A DNA stretch of 64,000 bases from Icerya purchasi (taxonomy: Eukaryota > Arthropoda > Insecta > Hemiptera > Monophlebidae). A program made the translations under genes and the position numbers. This document shows, piece by piece, positions 10,836 to 20,289 of this stretch. The notes under the pieces are model-generated. The model did not search any database and had not been told where the DNA came from. It saw only the letters and a list, made by a program, of their open reading frames with translations. Within the stretch, counting starts at the first letter, position 1. Every line of letters begins with the position of its first letter. The stretch lies in assembly GCA_039619475.1 (NCBI GenBank), contig CM077116.1, positions 298,510,464 through 298,574,463 on the forward strand. Direction: 5' to 3'.

Positions 10836-13435
10836 TTAAACAAGGTCATGAGGTTTCTTACGCTTCAGCCGCCTCCTATCATTAGCAGTATGTAGCAGTC
10901 CAGCAGCAAGTTTATTCGGATGACTTTCAAGTCTTTCTGCGTGTCTTCGAGCATGAGTTTTAATAACATCTGCCACATACACTACTCCTAAATCTTAATG
11001 CAACGTTTGATTTGATACATACCATGGCGCCTTGATTACGAGCCTAAGGATTTTATTCTGCGTAATCTGTATTATCTTCAGATTTGTAGGTTTAGCACAA
11101 CCCCAAAGCTGTACTCCGTAGGTCCAAATAGGCTTCAAGATACTTGTATATGTATATCAAACGTTTATTATCAATACTTAAAACGCTATTTCTTCCTAGA
11201 AGCCAGTACATTTTTTTAACATGAATATCTATTTCTCTTTTCTTTTTGTCCGAATGTGCTGCTTCCATGTTAAACGACTATCTAGGTGTAATCCCGAGTA
11301 CTTAACTGTTGTTCTCACGGGCAATTCCAGTCCATTTATCCTAACAGTTGGGGTTATGACTTTTCTATTCGTGAAATGAATGTTTACCGATTTACTTTCG
11401 TTGATCTGAATTTTCCACTTTTTAAACCAGCTTTCTGCTTCGATAAGGGCCTTCTGAAGATTGCCGTTTGCTATCTTCGGATCTGAATGTGACGCAAGTA
11501 ATGCCGTGTCGTCAGCAAATGTAGCTACCTGAACATTATCCGGTACAGGAAAGTCTGCTGTATATATCAAGTACAGCGTGGGTCCCAGAACTGATCCCTG
11601 GGGCACTCCTGCTTGAACTGGATATAGTTCTGAAAACGTGTGTTCATAGCGCACCTGGAAATATCGGTTATGCAGATATGAATTCAACAAGAGATATAAC
11701 CTAGTTGGTAACAAAATTTTTAATTTATATAATAGACCATTATGCCGAACTTTATCAAAAGCCTGTTGGACATCCAGAAATGCCGCGGTACACACATTTT
11801 TTTGTTTCTAAACTTTTTTCTATTACACTTACCACTCTGTGCAGCTGATCCACCGTGGAGTGCTGTTTTAAGAAACCGAATTGATGTTGTGGAATTATAT
11901 TATATAGGTATGGCTGCAATCTATTTAATACCAATTTCTCCATTACCTTCGACATAACAGGCAACAAGGAAATGGGACGATAAGACGTAACAGCATGCGG
12001 ATTTTTGCCCGGTTTCGCAATCATAATAATTTGCGCAAACTTCCATTGCACCGGAAAATAATGTAGGCGAAGTATCGCGTTACATATAAATGTCAGCAAC
12101 ATTACAGCCTTCCGTGGAAGTCTATTCAGTAGTTCCGCGGTTATTAAATCAAAACCGGGACTCTTTCTCCTTTGCAGCGTTTTAAGTATGTTTTTCACCT
12201 CTTGAGGTGACGCTGACTTGATAGGAGAGGATAACTGGCCAGGACTTTTCAAAAAGTCATCGACTTCTTTGTCCGTAGCAGCCGTTAAGTTCGGCTTAAT
12301 AACTGTTGCCAAGTAGGTGGCAAATAAATTCGCTTTTTGCTTTTGATCTTTCGCCCCCAAGACCCGTTGCCATGTTTTATCGGAGGAATGCAATTTTTTT
12401 GGTTGTTTAATGTTTTTTGTACACTTCCACAAAGAATAATCATCCGCCGCTAATGGCGAGAGGTTAAGTAAGTAATTATTAAAAGTTTTATTTTTAATTT
12501 CTGCTAATAATTTTTTGAGTTCTTTGGTTTTATTATTAAGTTGTTTTTTGTCTGATGGATTTCCTGTCTGAAGCCATTTTCGCCTAAGCTTTCTCTTTTC
12601 TAAAACAAGCTGGCGAACCAAAATAGGATAATTTTTTCTTTTTTGGTATATATCAATAGAAGGAGTATTCAAAGTTGCTGCTGTTTGAATCTCCCTAGTT
12701 ATATATTCCACGGCATTCTCGATGTCAGTTTGGCTTTTTAATGGGATTTTTAGATCTAATTTTGAGTCTAAGTATTCCTCGAAGGAATTCCAGTCTGTTT
12801 TATGATTATACAAATATATCGGTTTTTCTCTGCGTATTACTGAATCACCAAGGGTTAAAACAATTGAAGAATGGTCTGAGAAAAAATCGAAAGAAGAATT
12901 TATTTCTGCATAATAACTGGCAATGCCTTTTGTAATAAAAAAATCTAAAAGGTCTGGTATTTTACGATTATCAGTTGGCCAATACGTTGGTTCTCTAGTT
13001 GATATGTAGTTAGCATTGTGATTTTCCAGCGCTTGTTTGAACACACGTCCCCTGGTATTAGTTACCCTGGAGCCCCACGCTGTATGCTTGGCATTCCAAT
13101 CCGCACCTGATAGGAATTTATTTCCTAGGCTCTGTATGTATTTACTGAACTGGTCTGCTGTTATTTTATGTCGCGGAGGACAGTATGCAGCTGACAACAC
13201 AAGCTGACCACCCTTCGTCTGTATGCTAATACTAGTCCCCTGCAGGTTCTCCTCCCAAAAATTATTTAATTTCGTAATGTATAATATTAGATTTTATTAA
13301 TATTGCTGAACCACCCTGTGATTTCCCCGAACGGTGAGAACAAGAATATGTTATATAGTTGTTTATTTTGAAATAATCTTTATCAGTGAGGTGGGTTTCA
13401 GCGACTAAGATTACGTCTATCAAGTTTGAATTTAA
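10836..13435 (-). pseudogene. Jockey ORF2: rest of the endonuclease, and reverse transcriptase
   Basis: ORF2 makes the endonuclease that nicks target DNA and the reverse transcriptase that copies the element RNA at the nick. The endonuclease part shows LVAETHLTDKDYFKI and GGSAILI (13513-13262), then GADWNAKHTAWGS, a DLLDFF box and FSDHSS (13200-12830). The RT shows YRPISLLPVMSKVMEKL, AFLDVQQAFDKVRHNGLL, QAGVPQGSVLGP and the catalytic ATFADDTALLA (11800-11500), then the C-terminal VLSIDNKRLIY and WTYGVQLWG (about 11200-11080). Frameshifts lie near 13260, in a T7/A7 run near 11795, and as an apparent extra dinucleotide near 11240. The first endonuclease residues lie beyond the insert at 17774-17700. 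No RNase H is present, as expected for this clade. Confidence 0.9.
13429..13435. repeat. Target-site duplication AATTTAA, left copy
   Basis: The heptamer AATTTAA is found here and again at 17693-17699, immediately after the poly(A) tail of the plus-strand I-type element. Removing the insert plus one copy restores an uninterrupted Jockey frame, which is strong independent support for the boundary. The last A residues of the tail make the exact length uncertain by one or two bases. Confidence 0.8.
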
Positions 13436-13995
13436 CCTACTCCGAAATGATCGTATCCAATGACCTAAAACAAACACCAACTGATCTGGGCATATCCGGT
13501 GACCAAATATCATCCAAATTAACTCAAGCCTCAGCTTCTTCTGAAACTATACCGAACCAATCCAATTCAGTATTGCCTAATACCAAGGTATTCAAACGTA
13601 ACCTGTCAGACAATTCGTCATCGTCGACCTCCAGTGTCCAGAATAGTAGTAAAGTGCAACCACAAAAAAAGAAGAAAGAAGATAGTGACGAACTAAAGAA
13701 ATTAAAAACAAATCTACTACCAGCAAAACAATGTATTGAAAACCACCAAAAAACTCTTAAAGAGAGTATATCTCTGGATAAAATAGCCGAATTAATACAG
13801 AACAATAATAAGTTTTCATCTGCTCAAGAACTGTTTAAAAAACTAAATATCCCACCTAACTCCGCCGATACGGTATTTATCCAAATGAAAGCGGTCTACT
13901 CTGTCATTAACGATCACTCCACGAAGATACGAATCACTAAACTGACTAACAAAATAACTGAAGGGCTAGTAATAAAAAATGACGATGATGGATAA
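13436..13995 (+). CDS. I-type element ORF1, C-terminal part (5'-truncated)
   Basis: An open frame of about 185 codons enters from the insertion boundary and ends with a TAA at 13993-13995. It is Ser/Asn-rich (NLSDNSSSSTSSVQNSS), followed by a basic run (QPQKKKKED) and an alpha-helical C-terminus (SLDKIAELIQNNNKFSSAQ). ORF1 products of I elements bind the element RNA and carry zinc knuckles; the knuckles would lie upstream and are lost with the truncation. The related copy at 52812 still has one. ORF1 overlaps the ORF2 start by 17 bases, a typical arrangement for such elements. The apparent first codon comes from flanking DNA, not from a real start. Confidence 0.75.
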
Positions 13996-16900
13996 CTTCA
14001 CCCTCCAATGGAACATCAATGGCTTACAAAATAATTTGGTAGAACTTCAACAATTAATTGCACTTAAACGACCAACTATAATCTGTCTTCAAGAAACTCA
14101 CCTTCGACCTAAGCAGCGCCCGGTGCTGAAAAACTACCAGTCATTCCGATACGATCATATCACAGGATTACACGCTTCAGGAGCGGTGGCAACTTTCATC
14201 CACGAATCAGTACCAAGTGTAATGGAATTACGGATAAATACCGCAATCCAGAATATAACAGTCCTGGCTCATTTTGACAAAACAACTCCCTTCCGACAAC
14301 TTACTATTTGTAATATCTATCTGCCCCCGGACGCGGAACCGTCATACCAAGAAGTAAACATGCTAATATCTCAGCTCCCGGAACCATTTATTCTTGTCGG
14401 TGATATGAATGCGCACAGCCCGCGCTGGGGATCTGGTAAAACGAATAGGAAAGGAAAAATATTCGAAAAGTTGCTAAATGAAAATATACAGGTATTAGCG
14501 CTAAACAATAACCGGCCAACTAGATTTAACTCTTTCAAAGGAACACTATCAGCCATAGATTTAACACTATCGTCAAAAGAGATCTTTCCGAAATTTAGGT
14601 GGTCAACCCACTCGGACTTATGCCATAGCGACCATTTTCCAATTTTCCTTCAAATACATAGGGGAAACATGGAAGTCATGGCCAACAAACCACAGCGTTG
14701 GATAACGGAAAAAGCAGATTGGAGTAAATACCAAGACCTGTGTAGATTACCCTTCAGTACCAATCTGGACGATATAGACAGAGCACTAGATATTTTCAAT
14801 AACCACATAATCGGAGCGGCAGAGAAATCTATCCCAAAATCATCCCCGGTAGTAAAAATCCGCAATGTTCCCTGGTGGAATCACAACATAAAAATAGCTA
14901 TTAAAAACCGCAACAGAGCGCTGAAGACATTTCGTGACACCAGGCAAATTTCGGACTTAAACAACTTTCGCCAATGCCGCGCACAAGCTCGTCTAATCGT
15001 CAAACAAAGTAAAAAGAAAAGCTGGGAGGAATTTATCTCCGAAACTAATGAGAACTCCAGTATTCCTCAGATCTGGCGGAAAATTAACATCCTAAACAGA
15101 GCTAAAAGAACTCCGCCTACTATATCATTGAAAGAGTCATCAGGGTTCACTCAAGAGCCGGAAGAGGTGGCCAATATCTTTGGGAAATTTTTTGCTGAAA
15201 TGTCGTCAAACGGAAGTTATGACAAGCGATTCTTGACTTATAAAATAAAAAAAGAGCGGAACTCATTGCTTTTTGAGTCGGATAACCTGGAGGATTACAA
15301 TACGCCATTCACAGAAAAGGAACTGAATGAAGCGATCAGCAAACTGGTTAGAAACTCTGCGCCGGGTCCGGACGGAATTTCGCCCCTATTCCTCAAAAAT
15401 CTACCCACAAAAATGTTAAATCACCTACTAAATATTTTTAATAAAATCTGGATGGATAACTGTTACCCCCGGCTGTGGAGCAAGGCTGTAATCATTCCCG
15501 TTTTGAAACCGAACAAAGATCGTACTGAACCATCGGCTTATAGGCCAATCTCACTTACCTGCGCTACAGGCAAACTAATGGAAAAACTGGTGGCGCGTCG
15601 ATTATTATGGCACTTAGAACAAAAGGAACTCATCCCTGAAAATCAGACAGGTTTCCGGAAGTATAGAAGTACCCTCACTCAACTGTACAATCTGAATCAG
15701 GAAATACTAAGCGCTTTCGAAGATAACCAATACCTTTTATCAATATTTTTTGACATTCAAAAAGCGTATGATACAGCGTGGAGATACAAAATTATTCAAC
15801 TATTCATAAAGGTGGGATTGAAGGGCCGAATAGTCCAATTTACAAACAACTTTCTCTCAAACCGTACGATTAAAGTCCGAATAGGAAGTAAACTTTCACG
15901 AGACTTTACCATGGAAAATGGAGTAGCGTACTAAGCGTGTACTGTTTTTTGATCCTAATAAATACGATTATTGAACATATTCCATCTCCCATCTCAACCA
16001 GATTGTTTGCGGATGATGTAAACATTACTCTTCGGACGACAGACCTTCTGTACGCTCAAAACCTGTTGCAGAAATCCCTGGATAACCTTCAGGAGTGGAG
16101 CATGACAACGGGGTTACAGTTTTCTCCGCAGAAAACCAAGTACATGGTGTTTACAAAAAAAACGTAACCAAACTATGCTAAACCTGACAATTAATAATTC
16201 AGTTTTACAACATACAACTGAATATAAATTTTTGGGATTGGTTTTCGACACAAAATTGACTTGGCGTAACCATATTTTTGCACTTAAACAAGTATGCCAA
16301 CCAATACTCAACATCATGAAAATGATGAGTAACAGGACCTTTGGACCAAGAAGTTCAAGCCTACTTCGTATATATAAGGCCCTCATTCGTTCGAGACTCG
16401 ATTACGGTTCAATTATTTACTCGTCCGCCAGTAACCGATTACAGAATATATTGGATATGATACAGAACGCTGGACTGAGGATTGCATTAAAGGCTTTCCC
16501 AACCTCACCGACCGCTAGCCTTCAGTATCTTAGTGGCACCCCACCGCTCTGCTACCGACGGAAGATGCTCGCTATTAAGTATTCAATGAAGGTCGCTGTT
16601 CATCAGCGTCATCCAAATCGCATTCATATGCAAAAGCAGCTACAACAAATTGGACTGCAAAGGCCATTGAGGCTGCTACGTGGTATCATGAGCAGAATCC
16701 TAACAGTGTCACCGCCATGGAGTCAATTTACCCCAAATATCTGCTGGGATCTACTTACAGCCGACGTTAAAACGCAACCGAATACGGACATCCGTAAAAG
16801 GCTTCAGAACGTTTTGAGCCAGCAGCCTAATTCAATTCTATGCTTCACCGATGCGTCCAAAACTTCATCACATGTCGGAGGAGCCTTTTCCATCGGGAAA

Positions 16901-17620
16901 AGGATATATTCCTTCAGCTTGTCGAATATGACATCAGTCCTTGCGGCCGAGATGTTAGCCTTACTTCAATGTTTGCTGCAGATATCGGAATTGCCATCTG
17001 ACCAGTATACGATCCTGACCGATTCAGTCTTAGCATTGCAGTATATTGAAGCGATGAATTCGACTGTGGCAACGGCGGACCAAATACTGCTTATCATCAC
17101 TGAATTAAATAAACGAAACACCAGTATCTCTTTCGTTTGGATCCCGAGCCATCGAGGAATAGATGGCCATGACATCGTGAATCATGCAGCAAGAGGGCCA
17201 ACTCAAACATATCTTCCGATAATGCTGGGGGAAGACCTTACACAGTGGTACAGTCGGGAAATCTTACACTCGTGGAATCAGCGGTTCCAGGCCCGGCCAA
17301 GTATACTTGGATATTCAAAGAAAAGCGTGGACGCTTGGCCGCTACTCATTGGTAATGTCTGCTCACCGAAGCTGGAGACAGTGGTTAACAGAATATACCT
17401 TGGGCATTCAAAAATTACTCACTCATATCTACTGAGTAATCAACCACCGCCCCTATGCGACATTTGCAACGTACCGCTGACAGTTCATCACATTATCCTA
17501 ACCTGCCAGAAGTACAACCATCATCGCGATAATCAACTGAGAAAAAATATCCTCGACATAAACAACCTCCAAATGCTTACTGATTTTATTATTAAAACAA
17601 AAATAATCAATGATATATAA
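13979..17620 (+). pseudogene. I-type element ORF2: endonuclease, reverse transcriptase, RNase H
   Basis: About 1,213 codons in total with two breaks. The endonuclease shows WNING (residues 11-15), LQETHL with E39, GDMNAHSPRWGS with D142 and N144, SAIDL and SDH at 217-219. The RT shows APGPDGISPLF, YRPISLTCATGKLMEKL, FFDIQKAYDTAW and, after the first break, LFADDVNITL (about 16000-16030). RNase H shows FTDASK (about 16845), the glutamate in AAEMLAL, LTDSVLAL and IPSHRGIDGHD; the final aspartate position looks like Asn (VNHAAR). A CCHC motif CDICNVPLTVHHIILTC closes the protein. The first break (about 15925-15940) destroys the PQG box before the catalytic aspartates. The second is in an A8 run at 16155-16162 and could be a sequencing artefact. 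Confidence 0.9.
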
Positions 17621-17692
17621 ATGACCTTTAATCGAGTAATAGCCATATAGGCACTAAATACTCGTATAAAAAAAAAAAAAAAAAAAAAAAAA
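17621..17692 (+). other. 3' untranslated region and poly(A) tail of the I-type element
   Basis: After the ORF2 stop, about 47 bases precede a tail of some 25 A. Within them CGAGTA (17633-17638) and TACTCG (17659-17664) can pair to form a 6-bp stem around a 20-base loop. Such a hairpin could be recognised by the reverse transcriptase, but that is inference. Confidence 0.6.
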
Positions 17693-17699
17693 AATTTAA
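17693..17699. repeat. Target-site duplication AATTTAA, right copy
   Basis: Matches the left copy at 13429-13435. It lies between the poly(A) tail of the I-type element and the resumed Jockey ORF2. Confidence 0.8.
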
Positions 17700-17774
17700 G
17701 AATAATTCGAGTTCAGCCTTATGATTTTTTAAACCATTTGCATTCCACTGAGCTATTCTTATATAGCCAGGCAT
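17700..17774 (-). pseudogene. Jockey ORF2, first codons (endonuclease N-terminus)
   Basis: Minus-strand translation from the ATG at 17774 gives MPGYIRIAQWNANGLKNHKA and then a Leu-rich segment ending at the insertion. QWNANGL is the first conserved box of apurinic-type endonucleases of Jockey elements. The frame continues without a gap at 13435 once the insert and one target duplication are removed. This start is chosen because it lies just before the conserved box and just downstream of the ORF1 stop. Confidence 0.88.
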
Positions 17775-17835
17775 TAGTTAATAATTTTTTGCACTAACAT
17801 GGTTAGCATGGATAGAACCATGCTGTTTTGTTCAG

Positions 17836-18300
17836 TTAATTGACGAGAAACATTGCCTTAAATTCCATAAGGAATTCTGCAAGATTTACTGAAGAAGTCT
17901 GTTGTTTCTTTTCCTCGAATTGCTTTGGTGTTTGATTTATATTAAAGGTTTGACCGGAACTTTTAGAATGATTTGTGTTCGTCGTGATATTGTTCTGTTG
18001 ACTTATAGCGCCCGGTTTTAATATTTGTGAATAACTTATAGTTGGCCGCAGATAACTGTGCTTATTAGGTTGAATAATTTTATTTTTAACATCAGTTTTT
18101 TGTACTAATCGCTGATACATTTCACAACCTCTATAATTCGCAGGATGCAGAACATTTTCCAATTGACATGTCCAAAAAAAAAAAAAACAAATATTGCGTT
18201 AACACATTACAGCACAAAGACGAGATTTAAAATATACGTGGACACTTCGTGAAAACATGCGCGGCCTCACACGCCGAGAATCGTTCAAAAATTTTTAAAG
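17836..18300 (-). pseudogene. Jockey ORF1, C-terminal part with zinc-knuckle remnants
   Basis: A 108-residue open frame (18162-17836) begins in a degraded knuckle, HPANYRGCEMYQ, which is the third CCHC knuckle of Jockey ORF1 proteins. It continues with a Gln/Asn/Thr-rich tail (YSQILKPG, QFEEKKQQTSS) and ends NLAEFLMEFKAM. Further upstream (18300-18180) other frames keep cysteine- and histidine-bearing remnants of the first two knuckles, broken by shifts near an A-rich run at about 18175-18190. ORF1 would encode the RNA-binding gag-like protein. The N-terminal half is lost by 5' truncation. Confidence 0.75.
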
Positions 18301-18345
18301 AAGTTCACCATTTCGGTTATGACGCATTCTCCTTTGACCCAGCAA

Positions 18346-19455
18346 TATATATATATATATATATATACTAGCTGTTACCGACGGCTTCGCCCCTATATTA
18401 ATATCCCTTTAAATCTGCACTTGGAAATTCATAAAAATTTTTGTTTTATCAGGAATTATATTTTTGTAAATGTTTATCACCGTCCAACAAAAAATGGTCT
18501 TCACGTTTCACGTTTAGCTGAAGATTATCGGTCTTTCTATAAGATCTTCTAATCTTTTATGTTGGGTGAATGTCCTGTGCTGACGTGCCCATAAAATAAA
18601 AATAGAAAAAAAAATCCAATAAAAAATTTCACTCAACTAAACAGCACACGCAGCCATCATTTTGAAATAATCGAGTTATTCACACGGCGATCTCCCATAA
18701 GTACACATTTTTATGAGAACATTTACTTTACTGATATCTTTCAACCTCTCCGTCTCGAGCACTTTACCGAAGTTAATTTATTACCGTAAAATCAAAATAG
18801 CACTAGTCTTAAGTAAAGATTTCAAACTTGAGTATAAATAACATTCCCCCGATAGTGGCAAATATTAATAATTCTGTTGCAGCATTTTTTATTTCTCTAT
18901 AAACAATAATAGAAAACACTACTTTTTTTAAACTCTTCGCAATGAGTACAGTAATTAGGCTAGGAGCGCGACTTGTATGTTTACATGTCATGGAGCTTTG
19001 AGGATTTCAGTAATGCAAAAAGTGAAGTAAACGTAGTGTATTTACTTACACGCCAGAAACTAATAAAATGTCATCCGGAGTTTATTACTTACCATAGTAA
19101 TTGTTTTATTTAACTTTTTATGTTTAATTTATATTTACCATGGTTATCTTTTTATATAAAATTTTATAAAAACCTAATTTTTTTTTTACCCGATATTTCT
19201 GTACCACTGATCTCATTCCAATCACTTAGAATTTCATATTTTGTGAAGGAGAAGGAGTAGTAAACTCAGCCATACTTTAAAACCTTCGTCTGGACAACAC
19301 GAATACACTCTGAAAACTTTAGCATGATCTATCCGGCGATATTCGCATATAGGGCAAACAAACGTACAAACATGGAAACATTCATTTTTATATATACACA
19401 GATTCTGGACATGAATAATCCCTCTTGATCCTTGGACTTGATATGTAAAAAGCAT
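18346..19455 (+). repeat. Family S dispersed repeat, long copy 1, beginning in a (TA)n tract
   Basis: Immediately after a TA tract the copy starts CTAGCTGTTACCGACGGCTT and continues with TTTAAATCTGCACTTGG, AAAATGGTCTTCACGTTTC, a long middle section (AACAGCACACGCAGCC, GAGTATAAATAACATTC) and a tail CAGCCATACTTTAAAACC, GGACAACACGAATACACTC and ACAAACGTACAAACATG. Elements starting with CTAGCTGTT...GGCTTCGCCC after TA runs are familiar from many insect genomes, from memory. There is no convincing open frame. A second copy follows directly and a deleted copy is at 26636. Confidence 0.72.
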
Positions 19456-19489
19456 TTTTTTTTAAATTTTTCAATTAATATATTTATGT

Positions 19490-20285
19490 AAAGATTTTTC
19501 TCTCATTGGAAAACATATTTATCACAGTTAAAAACGAAACAAAAATGGTCTTCACGTTTCATGTTGATCTGAAAATTTTCGCTCAACTAAACAGCACACA
19601 CAGCCATAATTTTAAAGGGAGCGAATTATCCACACGGTGATATCCCATAATTACACATTTAAGAGAACATCTCCTTCACTCATATCTCCCGAACTCTCCG
19701 TCTTAAGCATTTTATTTAGTAACAGCAAACTACAGTAGAATTTCAAATTTAAGTATAAATAACATTCTCCCGGTAGCAACTATTAAAAATTTTGGGTACA
19801 ACGGATAGGCTACGAGCGTGACTTATATGCTCATATCATGTCATTGGAGGTTTAATGATTTCAGTGACGCAAAAAGGGAAATAACATAACGCGGTGTATA
19901 ATTAATAAAATGCTGTCCATGCTTATTGTTAATCATAGTAATTGTTGTATTTAAATTTTAACGTGTAATTTAGATTTACCATGTTAATCATTTTATTTTA
20001 ACCCGGTAATCATTTTATTTAAAATTTCACGAAATTTAATTTTTTTCTTTATTCGTCCCGTATGCATTTCTGTGCTGCTGGTCTTATCTGAACCATTTAA
20101 AACTTCATATTTCGTGAAGGAGTTGGGGTAGAAAACTCAGCCATACTTTAAAACTTTCGTTTGGACAACATAAATACACTCTGAAAATTTTAGCATGATC
20201 CGTCCAACAGTCCAGGAACGCATACGGGACAAACATACAAAATTCATTTATATATATATATATATATACATATATATAAAAAAAG
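19490..20285 (+). repeat. Family S dispersed repeat, long copy 2 (5'-truncated), ending in a (TA)n tract
   Basis: The copy starts within the family at ACATATTTATCACAGTTAA, equivalent to about 18465 of copy 1, and runs in the same order to ACGGGACAAACATACAAAAT followed by a TA tract at 20249-20278. It lies in direct tandem with copy 1, with clear divergence between them, so the duplication is old or the copies inserted independently. Confidence 0.72.
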
Positions 20286-20289
20286 AGGT

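Larger units (their letters stand above)
13436..17692 (+). mobile_element. I-type non-LTR retrotransposon, 5'-truncated, nested inside the Jockey element
   Basis: The 4,257-bp insert is in opposite orientation to its host element. It contains the 3' part of ORF1, all of ORF2 with endonuclease, reverse transcriptase, RNase H and a C-terminal zinc knuckle, a short 3' untranslated region and a poly(A) tail of about 25 bases. A 7-bp duplication flanks it. RNase H after the RT and the CCHC knuckle at the ORF2 end fit the I clade. ORF2 has only two frame breaks, so this is the youngest large element in the window. Confidence 0.92.
10701..18345 (-). mobile_element. Jockey-type non-LTR retrotransposon, interrupted by a nested I-type element
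   Basis: This minus-strand element runs from a truncated 5' end beside a TA tract (about 18345) to a poly(A) tail seen as 20 T at 10701-10720. It has the C-terminal half of ORF1 with gag-like zinc knuckles (about 18300-17836), ORF2 from 17774, and a 3' untranslated stretch of about 115 bases after a stop at 10836-10838. ORF2 is cut between 17693 and 13435 by the nested element; removing the insert and one target duplication gives an open, in-frame endonuclease N-terminus. Without the insert ORF2 would span roughly 890 codons, the usual length for Jockey ORF2. Three small frameshifts outside the insert make it inactive. Confidence 0.9.
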
